Below, in pieces: positions 34,765 to 48,133 of a stretch of DNA of 64,000 nucleotides (its first letter is position 1; each line of letters begins with the position of its first letter). Below the pieces are notes generated by a model, which was not told the DNA's origin, did not search any database, and saw nothing but the letters and a program-made list of their open reading frames with translations. Source of the DNA: Trissonchulus latispiculum (taxonomy: Eukaryota; Nematoda; Enoplea; Enoplida; Ironidae); the NCBI GenBank assembly GCA_030248195.1, contig JASAND010013541.1:51871-115870 (forward strand). The letters are read 5' to 3'. The translations under genes were made by a program, and so were the position numbers.

Positions 34765-35883
34765 TGTTCAAAAGTCTGTCAAATTGTCAGCTGTTAAAGT
34801 TAAAGGTGCAAAAAAGGCTGGACCATAGTGCAGTAGCAATGAACATGTAAAGCTACAACAAAGGCTCAGTTATAGGGCGTACTTGTATGAAAGTCCTATG
34901 TAGAAAAATTTTCTACTTGTACGTAAAAGAAAAATCGACCCTCTCTTACATAATCCACAGTGGAAGTGCCAACTTTGACTCTATTTGCTTTAGCCAAACT
35001 AGTTCTCCATGCTTTTCTAATCATTAGTACACGATTTCTGAGCACTTTCCGAAAGACTCCCAGTTGGCGGCTAAAAATACTGCACCACTCGCTATTTTTT
35101 AGCAGCAGGGAGAGATAGAGAGAGCGCGCGAGTGAAAACTTAGCTTTTCTAAAAGTTTGCCAAGTGATGGACTGGTCCGTAAGAAAAGTTACGAAAAACT
35201 CCTATTAGGAATATTCAAAAAGTTGACCAAAAACCTGCCCGAGAATACAGAGGAAATAATTTTATAAAAGATTGCAAAAACTAAGGTGATACAAATATTG
35301 GTAACTTAAAAGACTCTTGTTAAAAGATTATGAAATTTCTAGAAATGGAATGAAATTTTGTTAGCATTTCATTGAATTTGCACCTTACCTAACCCTAGTT
35401 AGCTAAGGTGCAAATTATAATATCAAACCCTGGAATTTAGATTATTAAAATTGTTGAACTATCATAATATACAGAAAGTCAACTAATCTATTTTACTTGT
35501 ACTCTTTATCTTGCAGGCACAGCAGCAGAATCCGATCCGAATAGTGGAGACAGTGCCCAAGCTGATCAGCTTAGGGCTTAGGAAATCAGGTCTTCAAGAA
35601 AATTGATTGTTCAAATGATGATGATGACGATGACTTTGAAATAAAGGAAGTTGCTAAACTTCAGTGGATCACTTATTTTATTTGTTATGCACTTCGGTAT
35701 TGCAAAACAGACCTATGAAGGTTTAACAGTACCAGTTGAAAGTTGTGTAAAGAGAAAAAGACCAATTGAGTTTTATCTAAATGTTAATTGTATTGTATTG
35801 TATTAACTGATCCTAAAGAAAAGATGCTCAATAAATTAAGTGCAACAGCTACTCTCGCCTAGCGACGGCTAGCGGTCGACAAC

Positions 35884-36089
35884 TGGTGTAGGGGATTGCC
35901 CGGTGCAGCCAATGGCCGGCCATTGTCCGGCCAAGTCATTGGAAGTTGGTCGAGAATTTGTGGGCAAATTGGCTTGGCCGCCTATTGGCCCGCGGCCAAC
36001 AGTCAATAAACCGTTGGCCGCTCAACGACCAAAGTCCGGCCTAGCCAATTGGCTTGGCCGACGAAAAATCCGGCCAGCGCCCAACACTA
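35884..36089. mobile_element. 206-bp hAT-like element rich in GGCCA/GGCCGG
   Basis: It starts TGGTGTAGGGGATTGCCCGG and ends GCGCCCAACACTA (imperfect inverted repeats), flanked by TCGACAAC on both sides (35876-35883 and 36090-36097). The body is almost entirely TTGGCC/GGCCGG repeats. Confidence 0.75.
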
Positions 36090-36274
36090 TCGACAACCAA
36101 CTACTAGCTAAGCCAAGATACAGATAAGATACATATGTTGAGTAATCTTAAACGCTTACAGCAAAATTACTGTTACCGACAGAATATTGGAAGTATCTAT
36201 AAAGGAGCAGGAATAATTTAAATACGTGGAAGAGAAGAATGAACACTGAACACAGAGAAACGTCTAGTTATCTA

Positions 36275-36434
36275 GGGGCCTTTTCAAGAAAGGGCAGAGT
36301 AGAGTTAGATTAGAGTTAAATTTGGCTGTTTTTAATACGTTTTAACTCCACTCAAGCTGGGCTTTCTCTCTCTAACTCTTTCATGAAAAGGATCAGTTAA
36401 TTTAACTCTATTCTACCCTTTCTTGAAAAGGCCC
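36275..36434. mobile_element. Harbinger-like element, GGGCCTTTTC ends
   Basis: The ends GGGGCCTTTTCAAGAAAGGG and CCCTTTCTTGAAAAGGCCC are inverted repeats continuing into AGAGTTA motifs. It resembles the element at 54999-55165. The 3-bp duplication is degraded. Confidence 0.65.
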
Positions 36435-38629
36435 TGGGAATTGCACATCATACAATATAATACAGTACGTTACAACAGTTGACTAAATTGACGCAAACAG
36501 GACAGGTGTATGCTAAAGAATGCCTTCACAAACTTCGACATTGTCAAAGTAAACGCTATGTCTAAGTACGAGCACAAACACATTGAATGAGTATCATAAA
36601 ACGAGTGAAGTTTGCACTTGTTCACTTCGCATTACAACTGTGGTGAAATTACCAATGGCCGACATTCTATTAACATTTACGCTAGAATAAAATCCTAGTA
36701 GTATTTTGGAAACCAATGAAATTCACTCTAATGTTTACTACGTAATCAAAATCTTCAAAAACAGTCAGCAGTTTGGTTTGGCCGAGTTTTTGTCCACTCT
36801 AATTGGATAGGCTTTTCGTGTCTAATCCTAAGCATTTCCACTTAAACATAAACTGATATTTTCCTCTGAGCTTCAACATTTTCAGTAGCAAATGTTTGCA
36901 TTCGCATCTTCACTTTTCTATACAAACTAAAATGAAGACTACTGTGTCATAACGATCAGACTATTGCATACCAGAAATGTATTCCCAGCAATTAGCTTTT
37001 TAACAAGTAATATTTGTGCAACAGCTTAAGTTGCCGTTGTAGGAACATTTTCAGTAAATGTAAACTTGCTGCGCAGCTGGCTATTAGGCAACGGAAATTA
37101 CTTGCTTACTAAAAAACCTTAGGTGCAAAACATTGTCTGAATGACTTTAATACTTTTTGAGGCATTTTCGCTTATACTACGTAAAGCTTCAGCATATATT
37201 CAGTATATATTGCAGCGCAAATGTTGCTCAATAGATAACGGACCTGGCTGTCAGGAACCAGGACGGGAAGCCTCGCCAAACAAATAAGTTACACAATAAT
37301 CCTACTTAACCTAGTCTAAACAACTAACCTAACCTACCAAAATAACATGGCCGTCGAATAAACGATTTAATAAACGTACGTAACGTATATACAGTGGGCG
37401 TAAGCCCCGACAGGCAGTCAATCCCAGACAAACAAAGCACACACACACACAACGAACAATACAAACAAACTTTAGGGTTTAATGAACCCAGTACAGAGTA
37501 CACACCAGGGGGGAGAGCATAAGTGTAGAGGAGACACCGGAGCGAATACACAGACGAAAGTAGGTGCTAATCGGACGACCGACGAGCGATTATAAACAAC
37601 CGACTGGAGTCGAGAAAAATATCACAACAACTGATGTGTTGGGGAGTTTTCAAGGGAAATCCCCGAGTGGGCGGGGCTAGGAAAACCCACCCCCCCCCAA
37701 CCAGAAGTTGGCATGAGTACACACCAGGGGGGAGAGCGTAAGTGTAGAGGAGACTCCGGAGCGAATACACAAACGAAAGTAGGTGGTAATTAGTGATGTG
37801 GATCGGATCGGATCGGCAGCTAAAATTTCAACCGATCCGATCCAGCAAAATTATTTGTCGATCCGATCCGATCCGATCCGATCCGGGTCCTGGATCGGTC
37901 GATCCGATCCGATCCGGCGATCCGAAATGATTTCTTCAAAAGCTAAGTGGAACTAGATTTAAAGTAGGTTTTGCCGTGTAAAACATATCTTACTATAGTT
38001 TCATTAAAATTTCTTTATCATTCCGAATTTCGCAATTCGAAAGCATAATTCTACAAAATTATATAGATTAAGCAAAAGAAGTAAAATTACTCAAAATAGT
38101 GCGCCAGATGATGATCGCGGCCTGCCTACCAAAATACAAATTTATCATTACCAATTTAAGATAATACAAATTAAACATTTCAGTTTAAACCACAATTTTG
38201 AGAACTAAATTGAAGTTGTAATTTTTTGGATCGCCGATCAAACGGTTTATCTTCAGTAGTCAGAATTTCATATGTCAGAATTTCATTAGTCAGAAACTAA
38301 ACTTTTCAAACTTTCAATAGTCAGAATTTCATTAGTCAGAATTTAGGTTTTTGAAATAATATAAGTTGAACTTTCATTTGTCAGAATTTCGTAAGTCAGA
38401 ATTTCATTAGTTAGAATTTCGTTTGTCAGAATTTTGCAAAAAAGCACTGTTCTTCCTTGTGCGTAACAAGATAGTTGATCTTGATGATAATTTTATAAAA
38501 TGATTTCTAGTCGACACAAATATATGTGTCTTGGCTGTACCACCAACATCGAGCAAACTTTATTTCAAAAGGGTTCCCCCTTCCCCAACAACTGGGTTGG
38601 TTCCGCATACACCTACCTACATTTTATAG

Positions 38630-39374
38630 CAGAGCTGGAAGTGGGTCAATATTTTTGACCCGCACCCGACCCGCGACCCTTGACCCTACCCACCTGATCC
38701 ATACCCGTGACCCGCGGAAAATTATATGACCCACATGACCCACTTTTTGTTAACGATGCTCTAAGGCTAAATCTTGGCTAAATCTTGGTCAGAAATAAAA
38801 TAATATAAATATTTAGCTGTTAAATCCATTTGAACATGACTACAGTTTAATGAAAACAACTGATTTGAATATTTGAAGTCTTATATAATTTTGGAAATTG
38901 AAATAAATGAAAGAAAAACAAAATTAAAGCACAATTATGAACATTTTTCTTGAGTAGAATTAGCAGACGGTCGTAATTGTGTAATCTGTTTCCCCAGAAA
39001 TTCACTGAGCTTGACGGACAAATCTTGCGGACGGTTCTTACATTCTAACCTGCACATACTTTTGCTATGTATCGTCTATTTACAGAAACCATGACAGTGC
39101 TACATGTTAAACGCTGTCATTTTTCAAAATATAGGCATCAACTTGCGGAAGCTGTGATAACTTTGGCCAGGTCTTTACGGAAAAACAAAAGTCAGACAAC
39201 ACTAGAATTCGGCGAAGCCGAAAAATTTTTAAAATTTCAGTATTAAAATATGAATTTTGGAACCTCGACTGACCCACTTTTGACCCACCTTTAACCCGCG
39301 GGTCACTCGTGTTGACCCACACCCTACCCGACCCGCAGGTACCCGCGGGTACCCGTGACCCACTTCCAGCTCTG
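38630..39374. mobile_element. hAT-like element, CAGAGCTGGAAGTGGGTCA family, copy 2
   Basis: Perfect ends CAGAGCTGGAAGTGGGTCA and inverse; 8-bp duplication TTTTATAG at 38622-38629 and 39375-39382. ACCCG/CGGGT motifs cluster at both ends, and a hairpin TTCGGC-GAA-GCCGAA lies at 39218-39232. It shares its interior with 7182-7879. Confidence 0.9.
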
Positions 39375-39432
39375 TTTTATAGACAGGAAATGAAGATGAA
39401 GTTTTGTTCGAATTCTAAAAGAATCAGAATGG

Positions 39433-39873
39433 CCAAGAGTACGTAATAATTGTTGGATTATGTACTCTTCAGGGGCGGATCCAGGGGGGGCGGCCGCCCC
39501 CCCCCGTCGCGATTCGAAGGTAGGAAAAATTAAGGAGAAAAAGAGAAAAAAGGGCAAAAAACCAAAAAATTTCGCGCCGTCGGCGCGAATTTTCTACTTT
39601 TTAACCGCATATTTATTGCATTTGTGAAGAAAAAGCTTGGAATGCATCCGATTTTTCGCAGAAAATTACCATTTTTGCCTAAAAATGTCAAGAATTTTAA
39701 AAAATTTGTTCAGTTCTTCAGTATAAAAAGAATTAAAGATCCGAAGACCGATTTTATTGCAAAAACAAAAAATTTCTTCAACTTCTGGGGGGCTCTGCCC
39801 CCCAGACCCCCCGCTGGAAAAATTTTACCGCCCCCCCGTCACGAAATCCTGGATCCGCTAGTGGTACTCTTGG
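39433..39873. mobile_element. Mini palindromic CCAAGAGT element interrupted by a later insertion
   Basis: With the 39470-39863 element and one target copy removed, the site is about 39 bp, running CCAAGAGTACGTAATAATTG to ATTATGTACTCTTGG. Its ends match those of the elements at 2096-2178 and 56520-57077. Confidence 0.55.
39470..39863. mobile_element. hAT-like 394-bp element, CAGGGGCGGATCCAGG ends
   Basis: The ends CAGGGGCGGATCCAGG and CCTGGATCCGCTAGTG are imperfect inverted repeats. Identical GTACTCTT duplications lie at 39462-39469 and 39864-39871. It carries a perfect hairpin TTCGCGCC-GTC-GGCGCGAA at 39571-39589. A partial relative lies at 15469-15720. Confidence 0.85.
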
Positions 39874-41004
39874 TATGGCGAAAGTCATCAATGTTCTTTT
39901 TGGGGAAGAGTTAAGAGCTACAAAAGAGTTGCTTTTAGCTCTGATCTTCTCTACTCTCACCTACTTTATCGGGAAAGGCCCTAAGATTGTGCAGCAACGT
40001 ACAAAATTTTGAAGAAACTAGAAATATAAAATTCTGACTTCCGAAATTCTGACTATTTATTTCTGACTAATGAAATTCTGACTTATGAAATTCTGACAAA
40101 TGAAAGTTCAACTTATTTCAAATTTTAATTTCTGACTAATGAAATTCTAACTAACGAAATTATGACTAATGAAATTCTGACTAATACGATTCTGACTGAA
40201 GAAAGCAGAAGGATCAAACTGACATTTTTTCTCGGAAACTGAATCTGAAACTTGGACTGTACCGTGAAAACGGACTAAAAACTTTGAAAACATTGCGGAA
40301 TGTAAATTTTGAATGATCACAGAGTTTGACTTCGGGTTTTTGAATAAAGCCACAAAGAGATCAACTATAAAACTTCACTCCAAAATTCTGACAACAGTAA
40401 GCAACACTAATCATAGATAGTTAAGCATTAATTCATTAATTAATTAGTTTTTCATTACTACTTAGCAGCATAGTAACAGCAGGTCTTGATTCTGCACTTT
40501 GATGCCAGATGCATTGCATAAAATTATACAGTATGTAAAAGTGCTAAGTTGCTGTAATAAGTTGTAACATACTTGAGAGACCCAAAACCAAAATCAAGTT
40601 TGGTTTGTAGAAGGAAAATATTGTACTAGCAACGTACGCACCAAGCAGTGTAGTGATGGAAGTTAAGTTCAGTCACAAATAAGACTCGGGTACGGTTTAA
40701 TTTTATGTGATGTTGGGTATCAAGTCGGATCGCCGATCCGGCTGACTCAAGCGATCCGATCCAGACCGATCCAGCAGGTCTACCGATCCGATCCGATCCG
40801 ATCCGGCCTCCGGATCGCGGATCGGATCGATTTTGCCGATCCGATCCACATCACTAGTGGTAATCGGACGACCGACGAGCGATTATAAACAACCGACTGG
40901 AGTCGAGAAAAATATCACAACAACTGATGTGTTGGGGAGTTTTCAAGGGAAATCCCCGAGTGGGCGGGGCTAGGAAACCCCCCCAACCAGAAGTTGGCAT
41001 GAGC

Positions 41005-41920
41005 ACACAGTGCCCCCAAGTTTGATCACCAACCCACTAGTTACACCCCACCTATCAACACCTCCCCGACCAACCAAATAGAATTATGACGTTAGCATCC
41101 AAACGTTAGCTAAGGCCGAAAAAGTATTGGGTGTGTAACAGCAATAGATGACAATACATAAATGAATTATTTACATACTATCTCTACAAGGTTTACAAAG
41201 TTACAGCATATATTCAGTACATATATGGTATTCTTTTCTGTAAATTTTGTTTGGGAATTTCTCGCTAAGCAGTTAATGATAAAATTTAGCAATGAATCAT
41301 TAATAAGAATTGATAATAGAGTATTCAAATTCCATTACAACATGAGCTATATGTGCATATAGGCTGGGGGGGCACCACGTCCGCCGTTGCCTGGGGTGGG
41401 TAGTGATTCGCTCCGTTCCTCCCTAGTGGTCCCAACTTCCAGTTCTACTGTTGTAAATGTACAAAATTATCAACGTTTCAGTCTCCCACTACTCGTCACA
41501 GCTGGGTCAGCGCCCTTCGGGGGCTGTGACCGGCTCCACAGTTCAGTCAATCGGTGGGGCAGCTATGTTGTGATGTTAGAAGGTTTGTCCAGTCCTTCGC
41601 TCTCGCTACCTCGCACTCCTGCAATGAATGATTTAGTGTCTACCAGAGGGTTTTGAGTCTCAACCGAAATTTGGGGAACTCCCAGCTCCCGCGCCCTGCA
41701 TACAATGTGGCAGTCACTTATCGGATACCTTTTAGGTTAGCTGGAGCAATATATACCTTTGAATCTTGCAGCGAGAGGAAATGTCCTCCAGAAAACTTTG
41801 TTGAAATAATATGCTTCCCCAAGCCCAAATTTCAGAGTAGACTCCTCTTTCTGTGACGTCTGGTGGTCAAATTGATCCAACCTTGATTGTGATCCAAACC
41901 TCAGATCCGTAGTACCTGGT
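41005..41920. other. Unassigned interval left of the non-LTR element
   Basis: It contains AT-rich DNA to about 41360 and then a GC-richer stretch with a 90-codon plus-strand frame (41387-41656) with no recognisable motif. It may be the 3' part of the neighbouring retroelement. Confidence 0.35.
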
Positions 41921-42995
41921 TTAGCCGTCTTGTTGGCATGGACCAGTCGGTATTCCTGGTCTGTATCCTCCGCCGTCTTCTTCTTTTTCTACTTCCAGGT
42001 GCACGGCAGGGCCATAGCCTTGGCAGCATGAGATACGGCCGATCCGATGCAGACAATCTAGGACTTTCTTAGGACACCGCAGTGCCTCCGATTCCAGACG
42101 GTCAGAGGCCCCGAATACCATTTCCCTCGTCGTGGCCGTGGCTGGGCACCGCGACATGCGATGACCAACAGTTTTCCTCCTCTTCGCTGAACAGTCCACA
42201 GTCCCAGCGGTCTTCTTTGCCAACTTCATGTAGATATTCCTGGCAATAGGTGACCAGCCAGTGCTCAGTTGTGAGATTATTACCGCTCTCTTCGCTTAAC
42301 GCCTGCCTCGTACGGCAGCGAGGGCCTGCGTTTCCACCTGTGGCGGAGTAATGGAGGTCGCGCCTTCGATTGTTTATTCAGTTTCCTCGTACTGTTATTT
42401 TAATTGCCGCTGTCGCCATCTGTAGGCCGATAGAGTAGTTAGTTTGGTTCATATCGCTTCCCATCTTCGCTAAACGGTCAGCATCCTCATTGCCCGGTTC
42501 CTTACAGTGGGCAGGGATCCACTGGATTATGACGTCAATTTTCAATTAGTGAGCTCTTCAAGCTTCCGACAGATTTAAGGCTAAAGATACTGCCCCGATT
42601 AGTTGAGCTTATAGCCAGCCTCTGGACAGCGATCTTAGACTCAGTGAGTAGGACCAGCCTATTGTGGTGTGAAATTCCTACCTCAGCTGCCTGGACCTGG
42701 GTAGAAATCTAGAGGCGGAGCGACTACAGGTTCCTAGACCGGGCCTATTCTAATAATTTACCTAAGTTCTACCTACCTAACTAACAACTAAAGACCTTAC
42801 CAAACTACGATCACGAGGAGTAGGTTACAAGACTTTACCGGCATATAAATAAATCATACGATGAATATAAATAAATACAGACTAGGGGCAACCACTCCAC
42901 AGACGAACATCGACAACAACTGAACTTATGGATCAGATCTAGGCTGATCAAAGTAGCTAACAGACTAAACACTGTACAAACAGCAACCATCAATT

Positions 42996-43274
42996 TTAGT
43001 GTTTGTTTTTAAGATAAGTTGCAACACTTGTTTTTAGTTGATTCTCAACAGTGGTGCCAGCTGATTTATTCCAAAAGCACTGTGTCGAGGCCGTAAGGTT
43101 GGCCGCCAGCTCTGCACGGAGGCTAATGCAGACAGCTCCAACCTGTCTGCTGAGCTGAATGGGGGCTGGCACACCTGTTCCTCTGATTACGATGCCAATG
43201 CCTCCTTGACGGATGCCTTCCCGCGCTGAGCTGTAAGTCCAGACTTGGATATCATGAGAGGCCAAGGCTGCCAT
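42996..43274 (-). pseudogene. RNase H domain fragment of the non-LTR element
   Basis: VWTYSSAREGIRQGGIGIVI followed by SRQVGAVCISLRAELAA matches the strand 1 and helix A region of RNase HI domains in Jockey-group elements. The first catalytic Asp (T-D-G-S) is Tyr here. The C-terminal part is lost. Confidence 0.65.
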
Positions 43275-44062
43275 ATCTTTTTGAGTCGCCGCTTTCTTGA
43301 TTTCGGGGTGATCTGTATTGCTGGCCTTTCAGAAAATGTCAGTTCAGGAATCCAGCCGCTCTAGACATGGCTGTATTGCCCAAGGAGAAACAGGGGCAAA
43401 ACAGACTTCGTTTTCCCGGGGCAACATAGATAAGTCTACAACCTCCGTTGCTCTACTACCAGTTGACCTCCATGACTCAAGAGATTTGAATCGTTGACCA
43501 GACGCTTCAAGAGAACAGTGGCGGATGGCAGGGGAGAACTTCTTCCTTCCTTGTTGCTTTCTCGAAAGCAATTGCAGCCAGTTCTTTCCTCGCTCGTCAA
43601 GAGGAAGCAGATTCGCTTCTCCTAGCAGAGCGTCAACAGGAGTACTGCAAACGCAGCCACTGCTAGCTAGCTAGTGCTAGCGGCCGCATTTTCTTCTATT
43701 GTAGCTTCTTCAAGTTGGACTTGGCAGCATATGGTAGCCACGCACCTCCACAGTAGTCGATCAGGGGCCTGAGATAGCTTATGTAGACCAGCCTGAGGGC
43801 ACTGGCCACATCTATAGCTTTTTCCACATAAAGCAGAGAGGATTTGGGGTAGTTTCTTGAGCTTGGCCGCAACCTTCAGGGTGTGCTGACGGAAACTAAG
43901 TCTCCGGTCTAAAGTTATCTCCAAAAAGGTGAGCGTGGGATTGAACGGGATCTTCTGGTTTCTTGCTTTAACAGAAATGTTGAGACAGGCCTCATGATTA
44001 TCATTAGAGAAAAGGCTAGCCTCAGTTTTTTCTAAAGAAAAAGTCATCTTTGAGTTCTCGGC

Positions 44063-44401
44063 CTAGTCCATGATGGTATTCCGTGCTGATTCCGCTCTTG
44101 CTCTAAACTCGCTCGCTCCCTCTAAGCACATATCTGTGGCCCATATTGCTAGATCATCGGCAAACAGGCTTGCTACGTGTGTGAGCCTGATCTGGACAAT
44201 TCGCTCCGTTAACTTGCAAATACAGCTCAGGAAAAAGATTGGTCTGTAGGAGGCGACTTTGTTTCCAGGTTTTCCTTTCTGAGTTATATTCCTCATACGC
44301 CAAGACTTTAGCACCATGACCATAGCGCCCTCTCCTGATGTTGTATATCCAGTTGTTCTCGATCCTGCTACTTTAAATCCTCCCTTGGTGTCCCCTGACA
44401 A
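44063..44401 (-). pseudogene. Reverse transcriptase fragment with FADD motif
   Basis: Shows N-K-x-x-S-Y-R-P (block 2-3 of non-LTR RTs) followed directly by ASLFADDLAI. The F/YADD catalytic box is intact, but the roughly 150 residues normally between them are missing. Confidence 0.75.
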
Positions 44402-44409
44402 TTATACTC

Positions 44410-46702
44410 GTGATCATACACAGGGGGCCAATCCCACCTGGCTGCGCGGAAAAATACGGATGGCTACTATTTGTATCAGAGGACGTATATGGCTGGCCAC
44501 AGCCGGGGTTGGAATGCCATATGCCGCAGCTTCGTCATGTCCCAGAGAATGTTTTTTCAAAAGAGGACCAATATGTTTTAAAAGTATCTGCTACCTTTCA
44601 GTATGATGCTTTGGAACGACAGACTAAAGAAAATAGTACTGTTCACGAATTGGAACGCTCTGGCAAGACCTGAGGGGAGAGATTCTCAACTCTCATACGT
44701 GCCTGGGCCACCGTTCCTTGATCCGAATGCTGACGCATGACGTGTATTACTTGACCCCAAGAGCGCAGCCAGTTCAATATCACACTTAGGTCCCGGTGAC
44801 CCAGCCGACTCAGCATCAGGGCCCCCTTCATGGCGTCGGTTCCTGCGGCTGCAGTCTGCGCTAGGGTGACGTTTCCGAACTGTTCAACAACCGGCTGCTC
44901 AGGTAGTCCTTGCTCAGGCGGTTCTTTAGATTTCTTATGCGGGTTTTGTTCAGGGCCCCTCGCTGGGAACTAACGTTGCAGCTGCTCAAAATTAAGAACC
45001 TACTCCATTTCAGACTCAGGCACCGATTCAAAATCAAATGCCGGTTCAAAACCAAATGCATGTTTAAAATTTGCCTTCTTAGGAGCAGGTCATGCAAATG
45101 TTGTTTGACTTTCGCGTTTATACTTTCTACTCAAGCATCAGCCCACTTGTTTGGGGTGGAATCGCTCTCAAATGAGTCAATGGTGGAAGACCGGTTCTTA
45201 CATCTATTTAATGTTGCCACACAGAATGTGGTCAAACTGTTTTCTATTCATTTTACTACTAACACGTTTATGAATTTTTATTTTAAAGAAATTCAGAAGC
45301 AGCTACAACAGATGTCCCAAATTCTTCGTAGGGTGTGTCCAGAAAAACTAGACCCAAAAATTACTGAGTGTTCTGCGCTAGCCCCCGAAACGTGATGCTC
45401 TGGGGCTTCCATGATTTTTGGCTGGTTTTCTTCCTTTCGATCTGGCAGAGGTGGCTTCCCTGTCAAACTTCCACGGAAACGGAAGTTCTTCCTTCCGGGG
45501 AGGGCCCTCCATTGCAAGTCGGGGCAAATCTTTTCATTCGTAACTCTGTTGGCCCCAAAAGTCCCTCTGAAGCAAGTTTAGCTGCAGAAGATAACACTCC
45601 AGCAAAAAGAGTTGAAATGGGTGGTCAGAGTTTCCTGGTCTTCATTTACTCTGGGGTCTCTATTTCTATTATTGGCCCATTAGTTTTGGAAAGAAAGGCT
45701 GACGTCTCAGTCCGGTTACAAGAACTTGATCCTATTTCTGCGGTTACTTCAGCAAATGTTCCCCTTTGACTTCAAAACTTCAAACAAAACGGGAAACTAC
45801 GGTGGGGCAAATCACATATCTGAATGGTCTTTTTACGTTGGCGTTTACATAGGCCATATGGTATGGTCATATCATATGGTGAAACACTATGATTGGTATT
45901 TGCTTTTCTCTCGAAAATCACCTTATTTTCCGGACCCAATAGGCCCAATAGGAACAGGAGTTTTTTTAGTCTTTGTTGTCCCTGCATAAATCCGTACCGA
46001 ATGGTTTTCAAATTCAAATTCAAATGTCAAACGGCAGCGGTAGTGGCCATTGATGTGGATGTTCCCTCAACCTCGGAGGTTTAGGCATTCGCTCTCACCT
46101 CTTGTCAGAATTCTGTGAAGTTTTAGTTTTTAAATCTCTTGAATCTTTTCTTCGAGAGAGTAAAATTTTGTCCTATGCAGGGGTGGTGCCTTGTGACAAT
46201 AAATTTAACATTTTGGTGGACAACCCTACCTCGACAGTGGCACGTCTGGAAAGCGCTACTATTGTCGGCTCAGTCGTGCCCACGGCTGACTACTCGGCCC
46301 AGGATACCCAATTCTCGATCCCATTCGTTGTGTCTTTGGACGAGCAAACTTGTACCCTATGGAAATGAAATGTTTTTTGCGGTAGACGAGGAACTTCCAA
46401 CTCAAGTAGAACTACCTTTTGATATATATGTACATGAGCACCTGTTTGAAAATGACATTGACTTTCATTCTAAGGAACCTGAAGATTTGGTTGACGATTC
46501 TGTAGCAATTTTGTCTTTAGCAAATGACTCTAAACAGGTTGAAGTAAGTGGGTTTTTCTGCAGATCCCTCAATTTGTTCAAAAGAGGAGGCGAACAGGGC
46601 GAGGTCGAGCAGCCAATTGAACCGATAGACATCGTCAGGGACCAGTCACCAGCCGGACACTCAGTGAACTCACTTAAACAGTGGACCATTGGTGGTCTTT
46701 AG
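44410..46702 (+). pseudogene. gag-protease remnant of an LTR retroelement
   Basis: Frames scattered over 2.3 kb: a gag-like start (44410-44673), a coiled-coil-like segment (about 45290-45395, IQKQLQQMSQILRRVCPEKL), and a retropepsin region (45368-45769) where GGQSFLVFIYSGVSISIIGP aligns with the usual (V/I)-D-S-G-A-S active site. Then comes a pre-RT segment (46102-46368, NKFNILVDNPTSTVARL). The active-site Asp is Tyr. No RT, integrase or LTRs are seen. The element points away from the adjacent non-LTR element. Confidence 0.6.
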
Positions 46703-46899
46703 AGCTGACCCTCATAGAGCCAAAGGAGCCTACCTTTAGCTTGAATGTAAGGATCCATTTTAAGAGTCTGCACCAAATTATAAGATATTTCTTATCATGT
46801 ACTGTGGAACTTTCTGATGATGATGGCTTAGCAGCAGATGGCTCTGTATATGGCAGTCTTGGGTCACACTGGAAGCAGAGCTTTCTAGGGGGGTAGAGA

Positions 46900-48133
<1,234 letters not shown>

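Larger units (their letters stand above)
34765..37490. other. Intergenic interval with small elements
   Basis: Upstream of the Shisa-like gene. It contains a 206-bp GGCCA-rich hAT-like element (35884-36089), a Harbinger-like element (36275-36434) and otherwise AT-rich sequence without recognised genes. Confidence 0.5.
38251..40201. mobile_element. Nested element with TCAGAATTTCATTAG arrays at both ends
   Basis: Left arm (38251-38435) and right arm (40025-40201) are inverted arrays of AGTCAGAATTTC/ATTAGTCAG. The outer ends are CTTCAGTAGTCAG and CTGACTGAAG. No target duplication is recognised. It lies inside the GATCC element and itself contains two further insertions. Confidence 0.65.
37791..40856. 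mobile_element. hAT-type element (3066 bp) with GATCC arrays; host for nested elements
   Basis: TIRs TAGTGATGTGGATCGGATCGG and its inverse; 8-bp duplication GTGGTAAT at 37783-37790 and 40857-40864. GATCC/GGATCG pentamers fill about 120 bp inside each end. Part of the length comes from later insertions at 38251-40201, 38630-39374 and 39470-39863. No transposase frame remains. Confidence 0.88.
37496..41000. repeat. Tandem duplication of a ~215-bp unit, second copy split by a transposon
   Basis: Copy 1 is 37496-37714. Copy 2 is 37715-37790 plus 40865-41000. The units begin GAGTACACACCAGG and end AGAAGTTGGCAT. The first copy supplies the empty-site sequence (GTAGGTGCTAATCGGACG), proving the insertion point of the hAT element. 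Confidence 0.85.
41921..44401 (-). mobile_element. Degenerate non-LTR retrotransposon (Jockey-like, RT plus RNase H)
   Basis: Minus-strand fragments occur in element order: RT fingers/palm (KPGNKVASYRPIFFLSCI..LTERIVQ), fused by an internal deletion to the catalytic block SLFADDLAIWATD (44063-44401). RT thumb follows (43667-44047, TFLEITLDRRLSFRQH). RNase H follows (42996-43274, VWTYSSAREG...GAVCISLRAELAA). A Cys/His-containing tail completes it (41921-42229). Frameshifts, the deletion and the changed RNase H active site (TDGSA expected, TYSSA found) show it is dead. Confidence 0.75.

Noticed and set aside
35516..35581. Short terminal exon on the plus strand (after CTTGCAG, reading GTAAESDPNSGDSAQ)
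   Set aside because: Good acceptor and a stop, but no upstream exon, start or conservation evidence could be found.
41387..41656. 90-codon Ser-rich frame as a gene
   Set aside because: No motif, adjacent to a dead retroelement, and no splice-site support.
43667..44401. Treating the RT fragments as part of the gypsy-type element at 15768-19812
   Set aside because: The FADD box with N-K-x-x-S-Y-R-P and a linked RNase H after the thumb are non-LTR features. Sequence and location are unrelated.
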